From positions 1,426,001-1,490,000 of the forward strand of contig NZ_CP192056.1 of assembly GCF_050942215.1 (NCBI RefSeq): a DNA stretch of 64,000 nucleotides. Direction: 5' to 3'. The stretch's first letter is position 1; each line of letters opens with the position of its first letter. The position numbers and the translations under genes are program-made. Source of the stretch: Sphaerimonospora sp050942215 (GTDB taxonomy: Bacteria > Actinomycetota > Actinomycetes > Streptosporangiales > Streptosporangiaceae). The notes below the pieces were generated by a model. It saw only the letters and a program-made list of their open reading frames with translations, made no database searches and had not been told where the DNA came from. This document shows positions 18,199-26,969 of this stretch, one piece after another.

Positions 18199-18987
18199 GT
18201 GTGGGTGTGGTGGGCCGGGACGGACACCGCCGTCACCCACCGTGACCTCGTGGCCGGACTCATGAACGAAGCGGAGCGCGACCGGTACGGCGCCATGCGC
18301 AGACTGGAGGCACGCGACCGGTTCGCGGTGGGCTGTGCGCTGATGCGGGTGGCGTCGGCCCGTCACCTCGGCGTGGCGCCGGCGGCCGTACGGATCGAAC
18401 GGGACTGCCCTGACTGCGGCGGACCCCACGGAAAGCCGCGGATCGCGGGGAGCGGCACACCGGAGATCTCCCTGACGCACGCGGGCGCGTACGTCGTCTG
18501 CGCCGTCGCCTGGGGCGGCCGGGTCGGGGTGGACGTCGAGGACGGGGCCCGCCTCGTCGACTGCGACCTGCTGGCCGGAAAGATCCTCGGGCCGGAGGAG
18601 GCGGAGGTGTACGGCCGGCTGCCGGAGCGGGAGCGTCCGGCCGCGCTCGTGACGTACTGGACCAGGAAGGAGGCGGTGCTCAAGGCCACCGGAGACGGGC
18701 TGCGGGTGCCCATGCGGGCGCTGACCGTGTCCGGCCCGGCCGATCGGCCGCGGCTGCTCGACTGGGCTGGAGGGGACCGGGTTGGAGGGGACCGGGTTGG
18801 ACGAGGCCGGGCTGTGCGCCCCGAGCCGATGGAGGAGGTCGCCATGTGGACCCTGCGGGGGCCGGAAGGGATGGAACTCGGCCGCACGACCGGTGCGCTG
18901 GCCGTGCTCGGCGCATCGCCGTCCCGGGTGGTCGAGATCGACGCGGGTCCGGCGATGGCGGCCTTCGGCGCGGAAGGCGTCCGCTGA
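18199..18987 (+). CDS. Sfp-type 4'-phosphopantetheinyl transferase
   Basis: 262 residues from GTG 18199, preceded by GGAGGG; a GTG at 18145 overlapping the previous stop would add 18 residues but has no ribosome-binding site. The protein opens VWVWWAGT as in the family. The Mg/CoA signatures are GVDVED (about residue 113) and WTRKEAVLKATGDGL (about residue 155). It should convert the PKS ACP, the discrete ACP and the ACP-ligase fusion to holo form. The C-terminal region contains a duplicated 15-bp unit (GGDRV twice, about 18771-18800). It is the last gene before the terminator at 19233. Confidence 0.9.
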   Translation: MWVWWAGTDTAVTHRDLVAGLMNEAERDRYGAMRRLEARDRFAVGCALMRVASARHLGVAPAAVRIERDCPDCGGPHGKPRIAGSGTPEISLTHAGAYVVCAVAWGGRVGVDVEDGARLVDCDLLAGKILGPEEAEVYGRLPERERPAALVTYWTRKEAVLKATGDGLRVPMRALTVSGPADRPRLLDWAGGDRVGGDRVGRGRAVRPEPMEEVAMWTLRGPEGMELGRTTGALAVLGASPSRVVEIDAGPAMAAFGAEGVR

Positions 18988-19132
18988 GGCGAGAGCCGAG
19001 GTGGGGAAGAGAGTCGCTGAGGCGGCCGGCCGCCGTCACCCGCGGCCGCGCACCTTCTGCTCGACGTGGATGTGCGGATCGGTCTCACTCATCCGCGTCC
19101 GCACCTCCGCCCGAGTCGTCCCGAAAATCAGG

Positions 19133-20827
19133 CTAATGCGTCTGTGATCCATCGGGCCGGTCGGGCCGCTCGCGATCGGTGACCATGTCGCCGACGGCAC
19201 GGTGCACGACGCGTGGGCGTCGTCGAGAGAACGGGCGGGACTCCGTGAAACCGGAGTCCCGCCCCTTTTTGCGTTGTCCGCCCAGTCCGGCGCCCAGTCC
19301 GGCGCCCTGCTCGGCGCCCTGCTCGGCGGGCTGCTCGGCGGGCTGGGCGGCGGGAGGCGTGGCCGCGTGTCCGGCCTGCCGGCCGGCGGCTTCGGCGATG
19401 TTCCCCGGCATGCGGCCGAAGATCAGTCCGTGGAACGGGGTGATGCCCCACCAGTACAGGTGGCCGAGCAGGCCGTGCGGATGGAAGATCGACCGCTGGC
19501 CGTACACGCTGCCTCCGTCGGCCCTCCGGCAGGTCAGCTCCAGCCAGGCCAGCCCCGGCAGCCGCATCTCGGCACGCAGCCTGAGCAGGGAGCCGGGCAC
19601 GACCTCCTCCACCCGCCAGAAGTCGAGGGCGTCGCCGACGCGGAGCCGGTAGGGGTCGCGCCGTCCTCTGCGCAGGCCGACGCCACCCAGGAGACGGTCG
19701 AGGAAGCCGCGGATCCGCCAGGCGACGGGCAGCGAATACCACCCGTTGTCCCCGCCGATGCCCTCGATCACCCGCCACAGATGTTCCGGTGGGGCGTCGA
19801 CGGCCCGGTGCCGCTCGTCCACGTACAGATCGCCGCCGGCCCAGTCGGGGTCGCTGGGCAGCGGATCGCTCGGGGCTCCGGGGGTGGAGGCCGACGACCA
19901 GCGGGTGGCGACGCCGGCTTCCTTGATGCGGCGGAGGGCGAGCCGTACGGCCTGCTCGAACCCGATCAGTCCCTCGGGCGGGTCGGGAACGTGACGGGCG
20001 ATGTCGTGCTCGCGGCAGATCGTCTCGTTGCGCAGCGACTCCACCAGCGGACGGGCCACGCTCGCGGGGACCGGGGTGACGAATCCCACCCAGTAGCTGG
20101 CCAGGCGTGGGGTCAGCACGGGCAGCGGGATGATCAGCCGGGGCGGCAGCCCGGCGACGGCGGCGTATCCGCGCATCATGTCTTGATAAGTCATGATGTC
20201 GGGGCCGCCGATGTCGAACTCCCGATGCACCTCCTTCGGCAGTTCGGCGCACCTCACGAGGTAGCGCAGCACGTCACGGATCGCGATCGGCTGGGTCCGG
20301 GTGCGCACCCAGGCGGGGGTGGTCATGGCGGGCAGCCGCTCGGTGAGGTAGCGCAGCATCTCGAACGACGCCGATCCCGAGCCGATGATCATCGCGGCGC
20401 GGAGCACCGCCGTGGGGACGCCGGAGCCGAGTAGGATCCGCGCCACCTCGCCTCTGGAGCGCATGTGCGGTGAGGGATCGCTCGCCGGGGTGAGGCCGCC
20501 GAGGTAGACGATGCGGCCCACCCCCGCGTCCTCGGCCGCCGCGGCGAAGGTCGTCGCCGCCGTGTGGTCCTGGCTGGCGAAGTCGCCCGCCGAGCCCATG
20601 GTGTGGATCAGGTAGTAGGCGACGTCGACGCCTTCGAGCGCGGCCCTGGTCTCGGCGTAGTCCGTGGCGTCGGCCTTGCAGATCTCCACGCGGTCGTGCC
20701 AGTCGTGGTCGCGGAGCCGACGGGGAGTGCGGGCCATGCAGCGTACGGCATGGCCGGCGTCGAGCAGCTCCGGCACCAGCCGCCCGCCGATGTAGCCCGT
20801 CGCCCCGGTCACCAGACAGCGGAGCAC
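19133..20827 (-). CDS. NAD(P)-binding SDR protein with C-terminal DUF2867
   Basis: About 564 residues. GTG at 20827 is preferred because a G-run lies 8 bp upstream; GTG 20836 is an alternative. The N-terminus is an atypical extended SDR/NmrA fold: CLVTGATGYIGGRLVPELL, then YYLIHTMGS and RIVYLGGLTP. The C-terminal half (from about 340) is the DUF2867 lipid-binding-like domain ending HLYWWGITPFHGLIFGRMPGNIAEAA. Beyond that, about 80 residues are non-conserved: a repeat tract (PAEQ, GAEQGAGLG) and a segment that runs through the terminator palindrome at 19233. Likely a membrane-quinone or flavin-linked oxidoreductase of unknown substrate. It is 26 bp downstream of tspO and in one operon with it. 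Confidence 0.82.
   Translation of the reverse strand: MLRCLVTGATGYIGGRLVPELLDAGHAVRCMARTPRRLRDHDWHDRVEICKADATDYAETRAALEGVDVAYYLIHTMGSAGDFASQDHTAATTFAAAAEDAGVGRIVYLGGLTPASDPSPHMRSRGEVARILLGSGVPTAVLRAAMIIGSGSASFEMLRYLTERLPAMTTPAWVRTRTQPIAIRDVLRYLVRCAELPKEVHREFDIGGPDIMTYQDMMRGYAAVAGLPPRLIIPLPVLTPRLASYWVGFVTPVPASVARPLVESLRNETICREHDIARHVPDPPEGLIGFEQAVRLALRRIKEAGVATRWSSASTPGAPSDPLPSDPDWAGGDLYVDERHRAVDAPPEHLWRVIEGIGGDNGWYSLPVAWRIRGFLDRLLGGVGLRRGRRDPYRLRVGDALDFWRVEEVVPGSLLRLRAEMRLPGLAWLELTCRRADGGSVYGQRSIFHPHGLLGHLYWWGITPFHGLIFGRMPGNIAEAAGRQAGHAATPPAAQPAEQPAEQGAEQGAGLGAGLGGQRKKGRDSGFTESRPFSRRRPRVVHRAVGDMVTDRERPDRPDGSQTH
19233..19270 (+). terminator. intrinsic terminator of the biosynthetic cluster
   Basis: A perfect 13-bp stem (GGGCGGGACTCCG at 19233-19245 with CGGAGTCCCGCCC at 19252-19264), a 6-nt loop and C followed by TTTTT (19266-19270). 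It reads in plus direction, 245 bp after the phosphopantetheinyl transferase stop, and lies inside the 3' end of the convergent SDR reading frame. Confidence 0.88.
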
Positions 20828-20853
20828 GTGAATCACCCCCCGAGCCCGATCGC

Positions 20854-21363
20854 CTAGTCGCCGCCGGTCGCCGCGGGCGTCGTCCGGTTCCGCCGCCACA
20901 GGGAGGCGTTCAGGGCCGTGGCGAACACCGTCCACCCGGCGTAGGGCGTCAGGAGCAGCCCGGCCGGGCGGTCGGCGGCCAGGGCACGGCGGATGAGGAC
21001 CAGGTTGGACGCGTTGAGAGCGAGGAGTTCGGCCAGGGCCAGACGCGGGGCGCGGAGGCGGAAGAACAGCACCGGCCAGGCGGCGTTGAAGAGCAGGTTC
21101 GCGGCCAACGCGCGACTCAGCGCCGCACGTTGCCCATCGTCGCCGTGCGCCGAGGCACGGGCGCCGCCATAGACGATCAGCGCGTACAACGGTGTCCAGA
21201 CCAGGCCGAAGGCCCGCTCGGGCGGCTGCCACGGAGGCTTGCGCAACCGCCGATACCAGGCCGAGCCGGGGTTCGCGGCCCACCTGCCGGTGAGTGCGGC
21301 GGCGCCCACCGCCAGCGCCGTCTTCAGAATCGTTCCCGGGGCGTCGATGACGTGTGAGCCCAT
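20854..21363 (-). CDS. tspO: TspO/MBR family tryptophan-rich sensory protein
   Basis: 169 residues, five hydrophobic segments. The family hallmark WYRRLRKPPWQPPERAFGLVWTPLYALIVYGGA follows the first segment, and NLLFNAAWPVLFFRL corresponds to the conserved N-x-x-W-x-x-x-FF helix. TspO proteins bind porphyrins and related tetrapyrroles in membranes and respond to light or stress in several bacteria. The gene leads a two-gene operon with the SDR/DUF2867 protein and is divergent from a photolyase, so the three may be light- or oxidative-stress-linked (inference). Confidence 0.9.
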   Translation of the reverse strand: MGSHVIDAPGTILKTALAVGAAALTGRWAANPGSAWYRRLRKPPWQPPERAFGLVWTPLYALIVYGGARASAHGDDGQRAALSRALAANLLFNAAWPVLFFRLRAPRLALAELLALNASNLVLIRRALAADRPAGLLLTPYAGWTVFATALNASLWRRNRTTPAATGGD

Positions 21364-21641
21364 GTCGTGCCGATCCCGTCAGTCGAGAAGCCGGTGCGAG
21401 AGCCCGGCGGTCAGCGGACAGCAGCGCGCCGCCTGAGTGGCCGTGCCCGCTGTGCCGTCCGTTAACCCCCTGTCCGGCTCCGGCCCCGCCTCATTGACGG
21501 AGGTGCCGCCGCATCCTGCGGCTGGAGCAGGAGGTCGCCCGGCTCGAAGCCGAGCTGGCCGAGATGCGGCGCCGGCCGGGGGAGCGGTAGTCCGGCGCAC
21601 CTGCGCGTCCGGCGGGGCGTCGGCATCGGAATACTGGATGT

Positions 21642-22901
21642 GTGGACACCGTGATTGTGCTGTTCACCAGGGATCTGCGGGTGCACGATCATCCGGCGCT
21701 GTCGGCCGCGTGCGAGCGCGGTGGTCGCGTTGTGCCACTGTTCGTCCTGGATCCCGCGGTGCCCGCGGGCTGCCGGGCCGGTTTCCTGCTCGACTGCCTG
21801 GCCGACCTACGCGAGTCGCTGCGGGCCCGGCACGGTGACCTGATCGTGCGGCGGGGCGATGTCGTGGCCGAGACGATGCGGCTGGTCCGCGAGGTCGAGG
21901 CCGGCGCGATATTCGCCGGTGGCGACGTCAGCGAGCTCGGCCGCACACGGGAGCGCCGGTTCGCCGGCGAACGGATCGACTTCCGCCTCTTTCCCGGCCT
22001 GACGGTCGTCCCTCCCGGTGCGCTGCGACCATCGGGCGGAGGGGAGCACTACCGGGTTTTCACGCCCTACTGGCGGGCGTGGTCCGGCTGGACACGCCGA
22101 GCGGTGCTCGCGGCGCCGTCCCACGTTCCGCTGCCGCCCGGCCTGGTCGCCGGGGACCTGCCGGGCCCTTCACCGCATCCCGCTGCGCGGGGCGGGGAGT
22201 CGGCGGCTCGAGCCCGCCTGAAGTCCTGGTCGTCGCAGGGGCTGGACGGTTACGCCGACGGGCGCGACGACCTCGCCGGCGACCGCACCTCGCGGCTGAG
22301 CCCGTACCTGCGTTTCGGATGCCTGTCCCCGCTGGAACTCGCCGCGGCGGCCGGCGATCGCCAGGAGTTCGTCCGGCAACTGTGCTGGCGTGACTTCTTC
22401 CACCAGGTGACCCTGGCGTTCCCGCGGATCAACCGGGACGACTACCGGCCACGCCCCAGGCGGTGGCGCGACGACGCGCACGCGGTGGAGATGTGGAAAG
22501 CGGGCATGACCGGCGTCCCGATCGTGGACGCGGGCATGCGCCAGTTGCTCGCCGAAGGCTGGATGCACAATCGGGCACGCATGATCGTCGCTGACTACCT
22601 CGTCAACCACCTGGGCGTGGACTGGCGGACGGGGGCCCGGCACTTCTTCGACCTGCTGCTCGACGGGGACGTGGCGAACAACTCGGGCAACTGGCAGTGG
22701 GTCGCCGGCACCGGAAACTCCACCCGCCCAGGACGCCGGCTCAACCCCGTCCGGCAGGCCGCCCGGTTCGACCACGACGCCGCCTACATCCGCCGGTACG
22801 TCCCGGAGCTGGCCGGCCTGCCCACGCCCGAGGCGCGTACGCCCTGGCGCCTGTCCAGGCAGGTCGCCGGCTATCCGGCCCCGATCACCCCTGTCGACTG
22901 A
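21642..22901 (+). CDS. phr: deoxyribodipyrimidine photolyase
   Basis: 419 residues from GTG 21642. N-terminal alpha/beta antenna domain begins DTVIVLFTRDLRVHDHPAL. The C-terminal FAD domain shows SRLSPYLRFGCLSP, QLCWRDFFHQV, WKAGMTGVPIVDAGMRQL, WMHNRARMIVADYLVNHL, and DVANNSGNWQWVAGTGNSTRP, all photolyase signatures. It repairs cyclobutane dimers using FADH- and blue light. The gene is monocistronic and divergent from tspO; the 278-bp gap between them should hold both promoters but no clear operator is seen. Confidence 0.93.
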   Translation: MDTVIVLFTRDLRVHDHPALSAACERGGRVVPLFVLDPAVPAGCRAGFLLDCLADLRESLRARHGDLIVRRGDVVAETMRLVREVEAGAIFAGGDVSELGRTRERRFAGERIDFRLFPGLTVVPPGALRPSGGGEHYRVFTPYWRAWSGWTRRAVLAAPSHVPLPPGLVAGDLPGPSPHPAARGGESAARARLKSWSSQGLDGYADGRDDLAGDRTSRLSPYLRFGCLSPLELAAAAGDRQEFVRQLCWRDFFHQVTLAFPRINRDDYRPRPRRWRDDAHAVEMWKAGMTGVPIVDAGMRQLLAEGWMHNRARMIVADYLVNHLGVDWRTGARHFFDLLLDGDVANNSGNWQWVAGTGNSTRPGRRLNPVRQAARFDHDAAYIRRYVPELAGLPTPEARTPWRLSRQVAGYPAPITPVD

Positions 22902-23102
22902 CCTTCCGGTCGGCCCTCGCGTTCCCGCGTTCAGCGGAGGGCGGGCGCACGGGTGAGCTGTGCGAGGGAGACGGCGACAGAACCCTTCCGCGTGGACCAA
23001 AGATGGGATGACTCTCCGCGGCCACGTCGCGCCCAGGGGATGAATGAGGAAGGCAAGGCGCACACCTCGCGGTCGCCATGCCGGCGCCCGGCCCTCTGCC
23101 GG

Positions 23103-23113
23103 TGAAAGTTTCA
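23103..23113. promoter_or_regulatory. GAAAGTTTC-type operator upstream of the beta-helix gene
   Basis: TGAAAGTTTCA is a perfect 11-bp palindrome. The same core lies in the GH9 promoter (36006-36016) and a one-base variant before the GH11 xylanase (31388-31398). It lies about 80 bp upstream of a promoter-like TTGACC. Confidence 0.5.
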
Positions 23114-23184
23114 GCCGATTTCCGCGCGAATCGTCGGCCGTCCTGTGATCCGGGGCCAGGCTACCGGGCGCGTGCGATTGTTTC

Positions 23185-23213
23185 TTGACCCAACACATCA
23201 GACGTCATACGTT
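23185..23213 (+). promoter_or_regulatory. sigma70-like promoter for the beta-helix gene
   Basis: TTGACC (23185-23190), 17-bp spacer, TACGTT (23208-23213). It reads toward the gene starting at 23745. Confidence 0.4.
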
Positions 23214-23744
23214 GTACGAAAATCGAGCCTACTCATGGGATGTCCTCCGGACAACCCGATCGCGTTCTCGCCTTCGGAGGCACCCTCTTGACCGCATGCC
23301 CTGCATCAGGGTGTCCGGCGAATGGCGGCCGTACCGCGGCGGCGGACCAGCCGTGGCGGCACAGCCGGCACTCGGCCGCGAGTATCACCCCCCGACTCGC
23401 CATCAGGAGCTTCAATGAGCGTGCCGCTGAACCGTGACGCTTCACCACCACCACCACGGCGGCGGCGACCGTCGACGTCGCCGCGCTTTCTGCGGCGATC
23501 TTCGCCGACCGAGCGGCGACGTCCCGGCGACGAGCCTGCCGAGGCCCGCGTTCCAGGGCGATCGCCGCGTATGGCGTGAGGGTGGCCGGCCCCTCGGCTC
23601 CCACGGTGCACGGCCCTTCTATCGACGTCCGCGACAGCAAGACAAAGGCGCCCCGCCCGCGCGATGGCACATCCCGATGAGTTCTGTCACGGCGGGGTGA
23701 TTTCGCGGCGGAAATGTGCTCGGAACCAGCGAAAGGAACAGAGC

Positions 23745-26438
23745 GTGAAGTCAGCCCTGTCCACCACTGAGAAGGCGTTAGCAGCGCTCGCGGTGTTCGT
23801 CGCCGCCGTGTTGCTGCCGGCCTCAGGTAGTACCCCGGCCTCGGCGGCGACCCAGGCGACCTACTACGTCGCCCCCGACGGCAATGACGCCAACCCGGGG
23901 ACGATCACATCACCGTTCAGAACCCTGCAGCGCGCGAGGGACGTCGTTCGCACGGTGAACGCCAACATGTCAGGCGACATCTACGTGTACCTCCGCGGGG
24001 GGAACTACCCGGTCGGCAGCACAATCGACTTCACGCCGGCCGACTCCGGCACGAATGGTCACCGGGTCATATACGCCGCGTACCAGAACGAGACGCCGAT
24101 CCTCAGCGGAGGCGTCCAGGTGACCGGATGGACGCAGCACAGCGGCAACATCTGGAAAGCCCCGCTGAATCGCACCAACAAGCTCCGTGCGCTCTATGTC
24201 AACGACAAGCGGGCGCACATGGCGTCCAAAACGATAAGCTCGCTGGGGTGCTACGGAAACTACACCATCACGGCGGGGCAGGCCTCCTGGGCGTGGGAAT
24301 CGGGTTCGCAGTGCGCGGGGGCGAAATACAATCCGAGTGATTTTCCCGCCGTCGCCGCCAACCAGGACGACATCGAAATAGAGACGTCGACGACCTGGAC
24401 CACGGCCATCGTGGGAGTCCGGCAGGTCACCTCTGACGGCTCCAATCGCGTAGCCCTGTTCCAGCAGCCGGGAGCGGCCATCGCCCAGGGCGCCTTCAAC
24501 GGGAACGCCCAGATCGGCGGCACCCACAAGGTCATGAACGCCTACGAGTTCCTGGACGCGCCGGGCGAGTTCTACTTCGACAAGTCGAGCAAGACCTTGT
24601 ACTACTACAAGGCAGGCTCGGAGGACATGACGAACGCGGCGGTCTGGGCACCGAACAACGTGTCCACCCTCATCAAGGTCGCCGGCACCTCCACGAGCAG
24701 CCGCGCCCGCAACATCACGTTCTCCGGCCTCACGGTCCAGCACTCCGACTGGAACCTGTTCAACGTGGCCGGCTCGGTGCTCAAGCAGGCCCAGCAGGGC
24801 AATCTCGGCGCGCTCGCATACGCCAGGCAGAACTTCCACGCCTACTACTACCGCAATGTCGACCTGGCGCCGGGCATGATTCAGATCGAGAACGCCGACG
24901 GGCTCGTGCTGCAGAACAACCGGATACAGCACACCGGCGTCGACGGAATCAGCATGGCCAACGACGTGGTGAACACGCAGCTGATCGGGAACTACACCAA
25001 CGACATCGCCGGATCCGCCATCTCGGTCGGCCACCCCCAGCATGTCTACATCGGGGACTACACCTCCGCCAATCGCGAGAAGTATCCCGTGGGGGTCGAA
25101 GGAGCGCCCAAGAACATCGAGATCAAGAACAACTACATCTACGACAGTGCCGTGTTGTTCAACGGGCACAGCCCCATTTCGGCGTACTTCGCCGACGGCC
25201 TGTCCATCCAGCACAATCGCATCGAGAAGACCCCGTGGTCCGGTATAACGCTCGGCTGGGGGTGGTGGAACTTCGACGGATCGTCAGGCTCGATCGCGCC
25301 CAACCGGCCGACCACCACGGCGAAGAACAACACCATCAGCCACAACCACATCATCGACACGGTGCAGCGCCTGAGCGATACGGCTCCCATTTACACGCTG
25401 GGCAGCCAGCCGGGAACCACGATCACCGACAACTATCTGCAGGGCGTTCCGTCCGGACACAAGTACGGACTCCACCCGGACGAGGGCTCCGCGTACATGA
25501 CCTTCCGCGACAACGTCCTGAGCGTGGACAAGAACGTCACGTGGCTGATCAACTCCGATGACTTCGGGCGGAAGCACGACCTGAGCATCACGCAGACGTA
25601 CGGGCCCATCAACAAGGTCTCCAACAAGAACCTGCCGAACAGCACGGTCCAGGACATCCTCGTATCCTCCGACTACGTCTGGCCGTCGCAGGCCTACGGC
25701 ATCGCCGTGAACTCCGGACTCGAGGACGCGTACAGAAACATCATCCCGCAGAGCAATCTTTCTCTGCCGGATTACGTCCTGCCCGCCAGCACGTTCGTCG
25801 GCGCCGGTGTGACCTCGATTCCGATCCGCAGCACCGGCGATGCGAGCAAGACGGTCTGGCTGGCCCCGTCGGGCACGACCTCCTTCGCCGCCGGCAACAC
25901 GATGACCCGGGCGGACGGAACCGCGACCTCCATCGCCGTTCCGACGTCGACCGGTGAGTATCGGCTCTACGTCGTCGACGCCCAGGGCAACCGATCGGCT
26001 GAGTCGAAATCGCTCGTCAGGCAAGGAAACGGCAGCGGAGGCGGCCAGCAGAACGTCATGATCGTGGGCGGCCAGTCAGGTCGATGCGTGGACGTCACCG
26101 GCGCCTCGTCGACCAACGGCGCTCAGGCGCAGCTGTGGGACTGCCACGGGCAGACCAACCAGCGGTGGACGTACACGTCGGGCAAGCAGCTGCAGGTGTT
26201 CGGCAACAAGTGCCTGGACGCCTACGGCCAGGGCACCTCGAACGGCACCCAGGTGATCATCTGGGACTGCAACGGACAGACCAACCAGCAGTGGAACCTC
26301 AACTCCAACGGCACCATCACCGGTGTCCAGTCCGGGTTGTGCCTGGACGCCAACGGGGCCGGCACCGCCAACGGCACGAAGCTCATTCTGTGGTCGTGCA
26401 ACGGCGGCACCAACCAGCAGTGGAGCCTGCGCAACTGA
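23745..26438 (+). CDS. secreted right-handed beta-helix protein (GH141-like) with C-terminal CBM13
   Basis: 897 residues from GTG 23745 (GAAAGGA 7 bp upstream; an open frame further upstream lacks a start signal). Residues 1-35 are a signal peptide ending near ASA. The segment YYVAPDGNDANPGT, SPFRTLQRARDVV, YLRGGNYPVGSTIDF and ILSGGVQVTGW is typical of GH141-like parallel beta-helix carbohydrate enzymes. Many N-rich beta-helix turns follow (NNRIQHTGVDGISM, NNTISHNHIIDTV). Residues about 770-897 are a ricin-type beta-trefoil with three QxW repeats (TNQRW, TNQQW, TNQQW), a CBM13. GH141 members act as fucosidase or xylanase; the exact activity is not decided by sequence. It opens a hemicellulase island. 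Confidence 0.82.
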   Translation: MKSALSTTEKALAALAVFVAAVLLPASGSTPASAATQATYYVAPDGNDANPGTITSPFRTLQRARDVVRTVNANMSGDIYVYLRGGNYPVGSTIDFTPADSGTNGHRVIYAAYQNETPILSGGVQVTGWTQHSGNIWKAPLNRTNKLRALYVNDKRAHMASKTISSLGCYGNYTITAGQASWAWESGSQCAGAKYNPSDFPAVAANQDDIEIETSTTWTTAIVGVRQVTSDGSNRVALFQQPGAAIAQGAFNGNAQIGGTHKVMNAYEFLDAPGEFYFDKSSKTLYYYKAGSEDMTNAAVWAPNNVSTLIKVAGTSTSSRARNITFSGLTVQHSDWNLFNVAGSVLKQAQQGNLGALAYARQNFHAYYYRNVDLAPGMIQIENADGLVLQNNRIQHTGVDGISMANDVVNTQLIGNYTNDIAGSAISVGHPQHVYIGDYTSANREKYPVGVEGAPKNIEIKNNYIYDSAVLFNGHSPISAYFADGLSIQHNRIEKTPWSGITLGWGWWNFDGSSGSIAPNRPTTTAKNNTISHNHIIDTVQRLSDTAPIYTLGSQPGTTITDNYLQGVPSGHKYGLHPDEGSAYMTFRDNVLSVDKNVTWLINSDDFGRKHDLSITQTYGPINKVSNKNLPNSTVQDILVSSDYVWPSQAYGIAVNSGLEDAYRNIIPQSNLSLPDYVLPASTFVGAGVTSIPIRSTGDASKTVWLAPSGTTSFAAGNTMTRADGTATSIAVPTSTGEYRLYVVDAQGNRSAESKSLVRQGNGSGGGQQNVMIVGGQSGRCVDVTGASSTNGAQAQLWDCHGQTNQRWTYTSGKQLQVFGNKCLDAYGQGTSNGTQVIIWDCNGQTNQQWNLNSNGTITGVQSGLCLDANGAGTANGTKLILWSCNGGTNQQWSLRN

Positions 26439-26452
26439 TGTGAGGCTTCTCC

Positions 26453-26489
26453 CGGGCCGCGGGCGGTCGCATGCACCGTCCGCGGCCCG
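26453..26489 (+). terminator. GC hairpin after the beta-helix gene
   Basis: A 15-bp stem with one G-U pair (26453-26467 against 26475-26489) and a 7-nt loop CGCATGC, 14 bp after the stop codon. No T-run follows, so termination is inferred. It lies between convergent genes. Confidence 0.6.
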
Positions 26490-26552
26490 CCGTATCGACG
26501 GCCGGGCTTCCACCCGGCGGCACCCGCATCCACTTCGATGCGGCATGCCCGC

Positions 26553-26969
26553 TCACTCCGGGCGCGCCCGGCGGCGGTCCCGCCCCTCCACCGCCGGGCG
26601 CCCGAGCAGCCTGTCGATGCTGCGGCGCTCGCGTTTGGTGGGACGTCCCGCGCCCCGAGCCCGAACGGCCACCACCACGGCCTCCTCGCGCGGAGGAGGC
26701 GGAGGGCTCTTGTCGACGTAGCACTCGGCGGCCACGGGGGCGCCGACGCGCTTGGTGATGACGCGGGAGACGACCACGATGCGTTCGCGCCCCTCGTGCC
26801 GTAGACGGACCTCGTCACCGACCCGGACGACGTGCGCGGGCTTGACCCGCACCCCGTTGACCCGGACGTGCCCGCCCCGGCAGGCGTCGGACGCGATCGA
26901 ACGAGTCCTGGTCAGCCGTACCGACCAGATCCAGATGTCCACCCGCGCGCCCACCTGCTCACCCGACAT
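26553..26969 (-). CDS. S4-domain RNA-binding protein (Hsp15-like)
   Basis: 138 residues from ATG 26969. The S4 fold is visible as VDIWIWSVRLTRTRSIASDACRGGHVRVNGVRVKPAHVVRVGDEV, close to Hsp15/HslR, which binds free 50S subunits carrying nascent chain. The basic C-terminus (RPTKRERRSIDRLLG) is also typical of that family. The window shows no ribosome gene neighbours. A GTG at 26996 would add nine residues without support. Confidence 0.85.
   Translation of the reverse strand: MSGEQVGARVDIWIWSVRLTRTRSIASDACRGGHVRVNGVRVKPAHVVRVGDEVRLRHEGRERIVVVSRVITKRVGAPVAAECYVDKSPPPPPREEAVVVAVRARGAGRPTKRERRSIDRLLGRPAVEGRDRRRARPE

Larger units (their letters stand above)
22902..23744. other. long non-coding leader between photolyase and beta-helix gene
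   Basis: No reading frame here has family resemblance or a supported start. It holds an operator-like TGAAAGTTTCA at 23103-23113 and a sigma70-like promoter at 23185-23213. That leaves about 530 nt of transcribed leader before the beta-helix gene, with no riboswitch class I can recognise. Confidence 0.5.

Noticed and set aside
21507..21590. Short coiled-coil reading frame (LRLEQEVARLEAELAEM)
   Set aside because: An in-frame stop lies just upstream and there is no start codon or ribosome-binding site; at most a gene remnant.
23233..23670. 145-codon minus-strand frame in the leader of the beta-helix gene
   Set aside because: No start signal, no hydrophobic core and Ala/Arg-rich composition; not supported as a gene.
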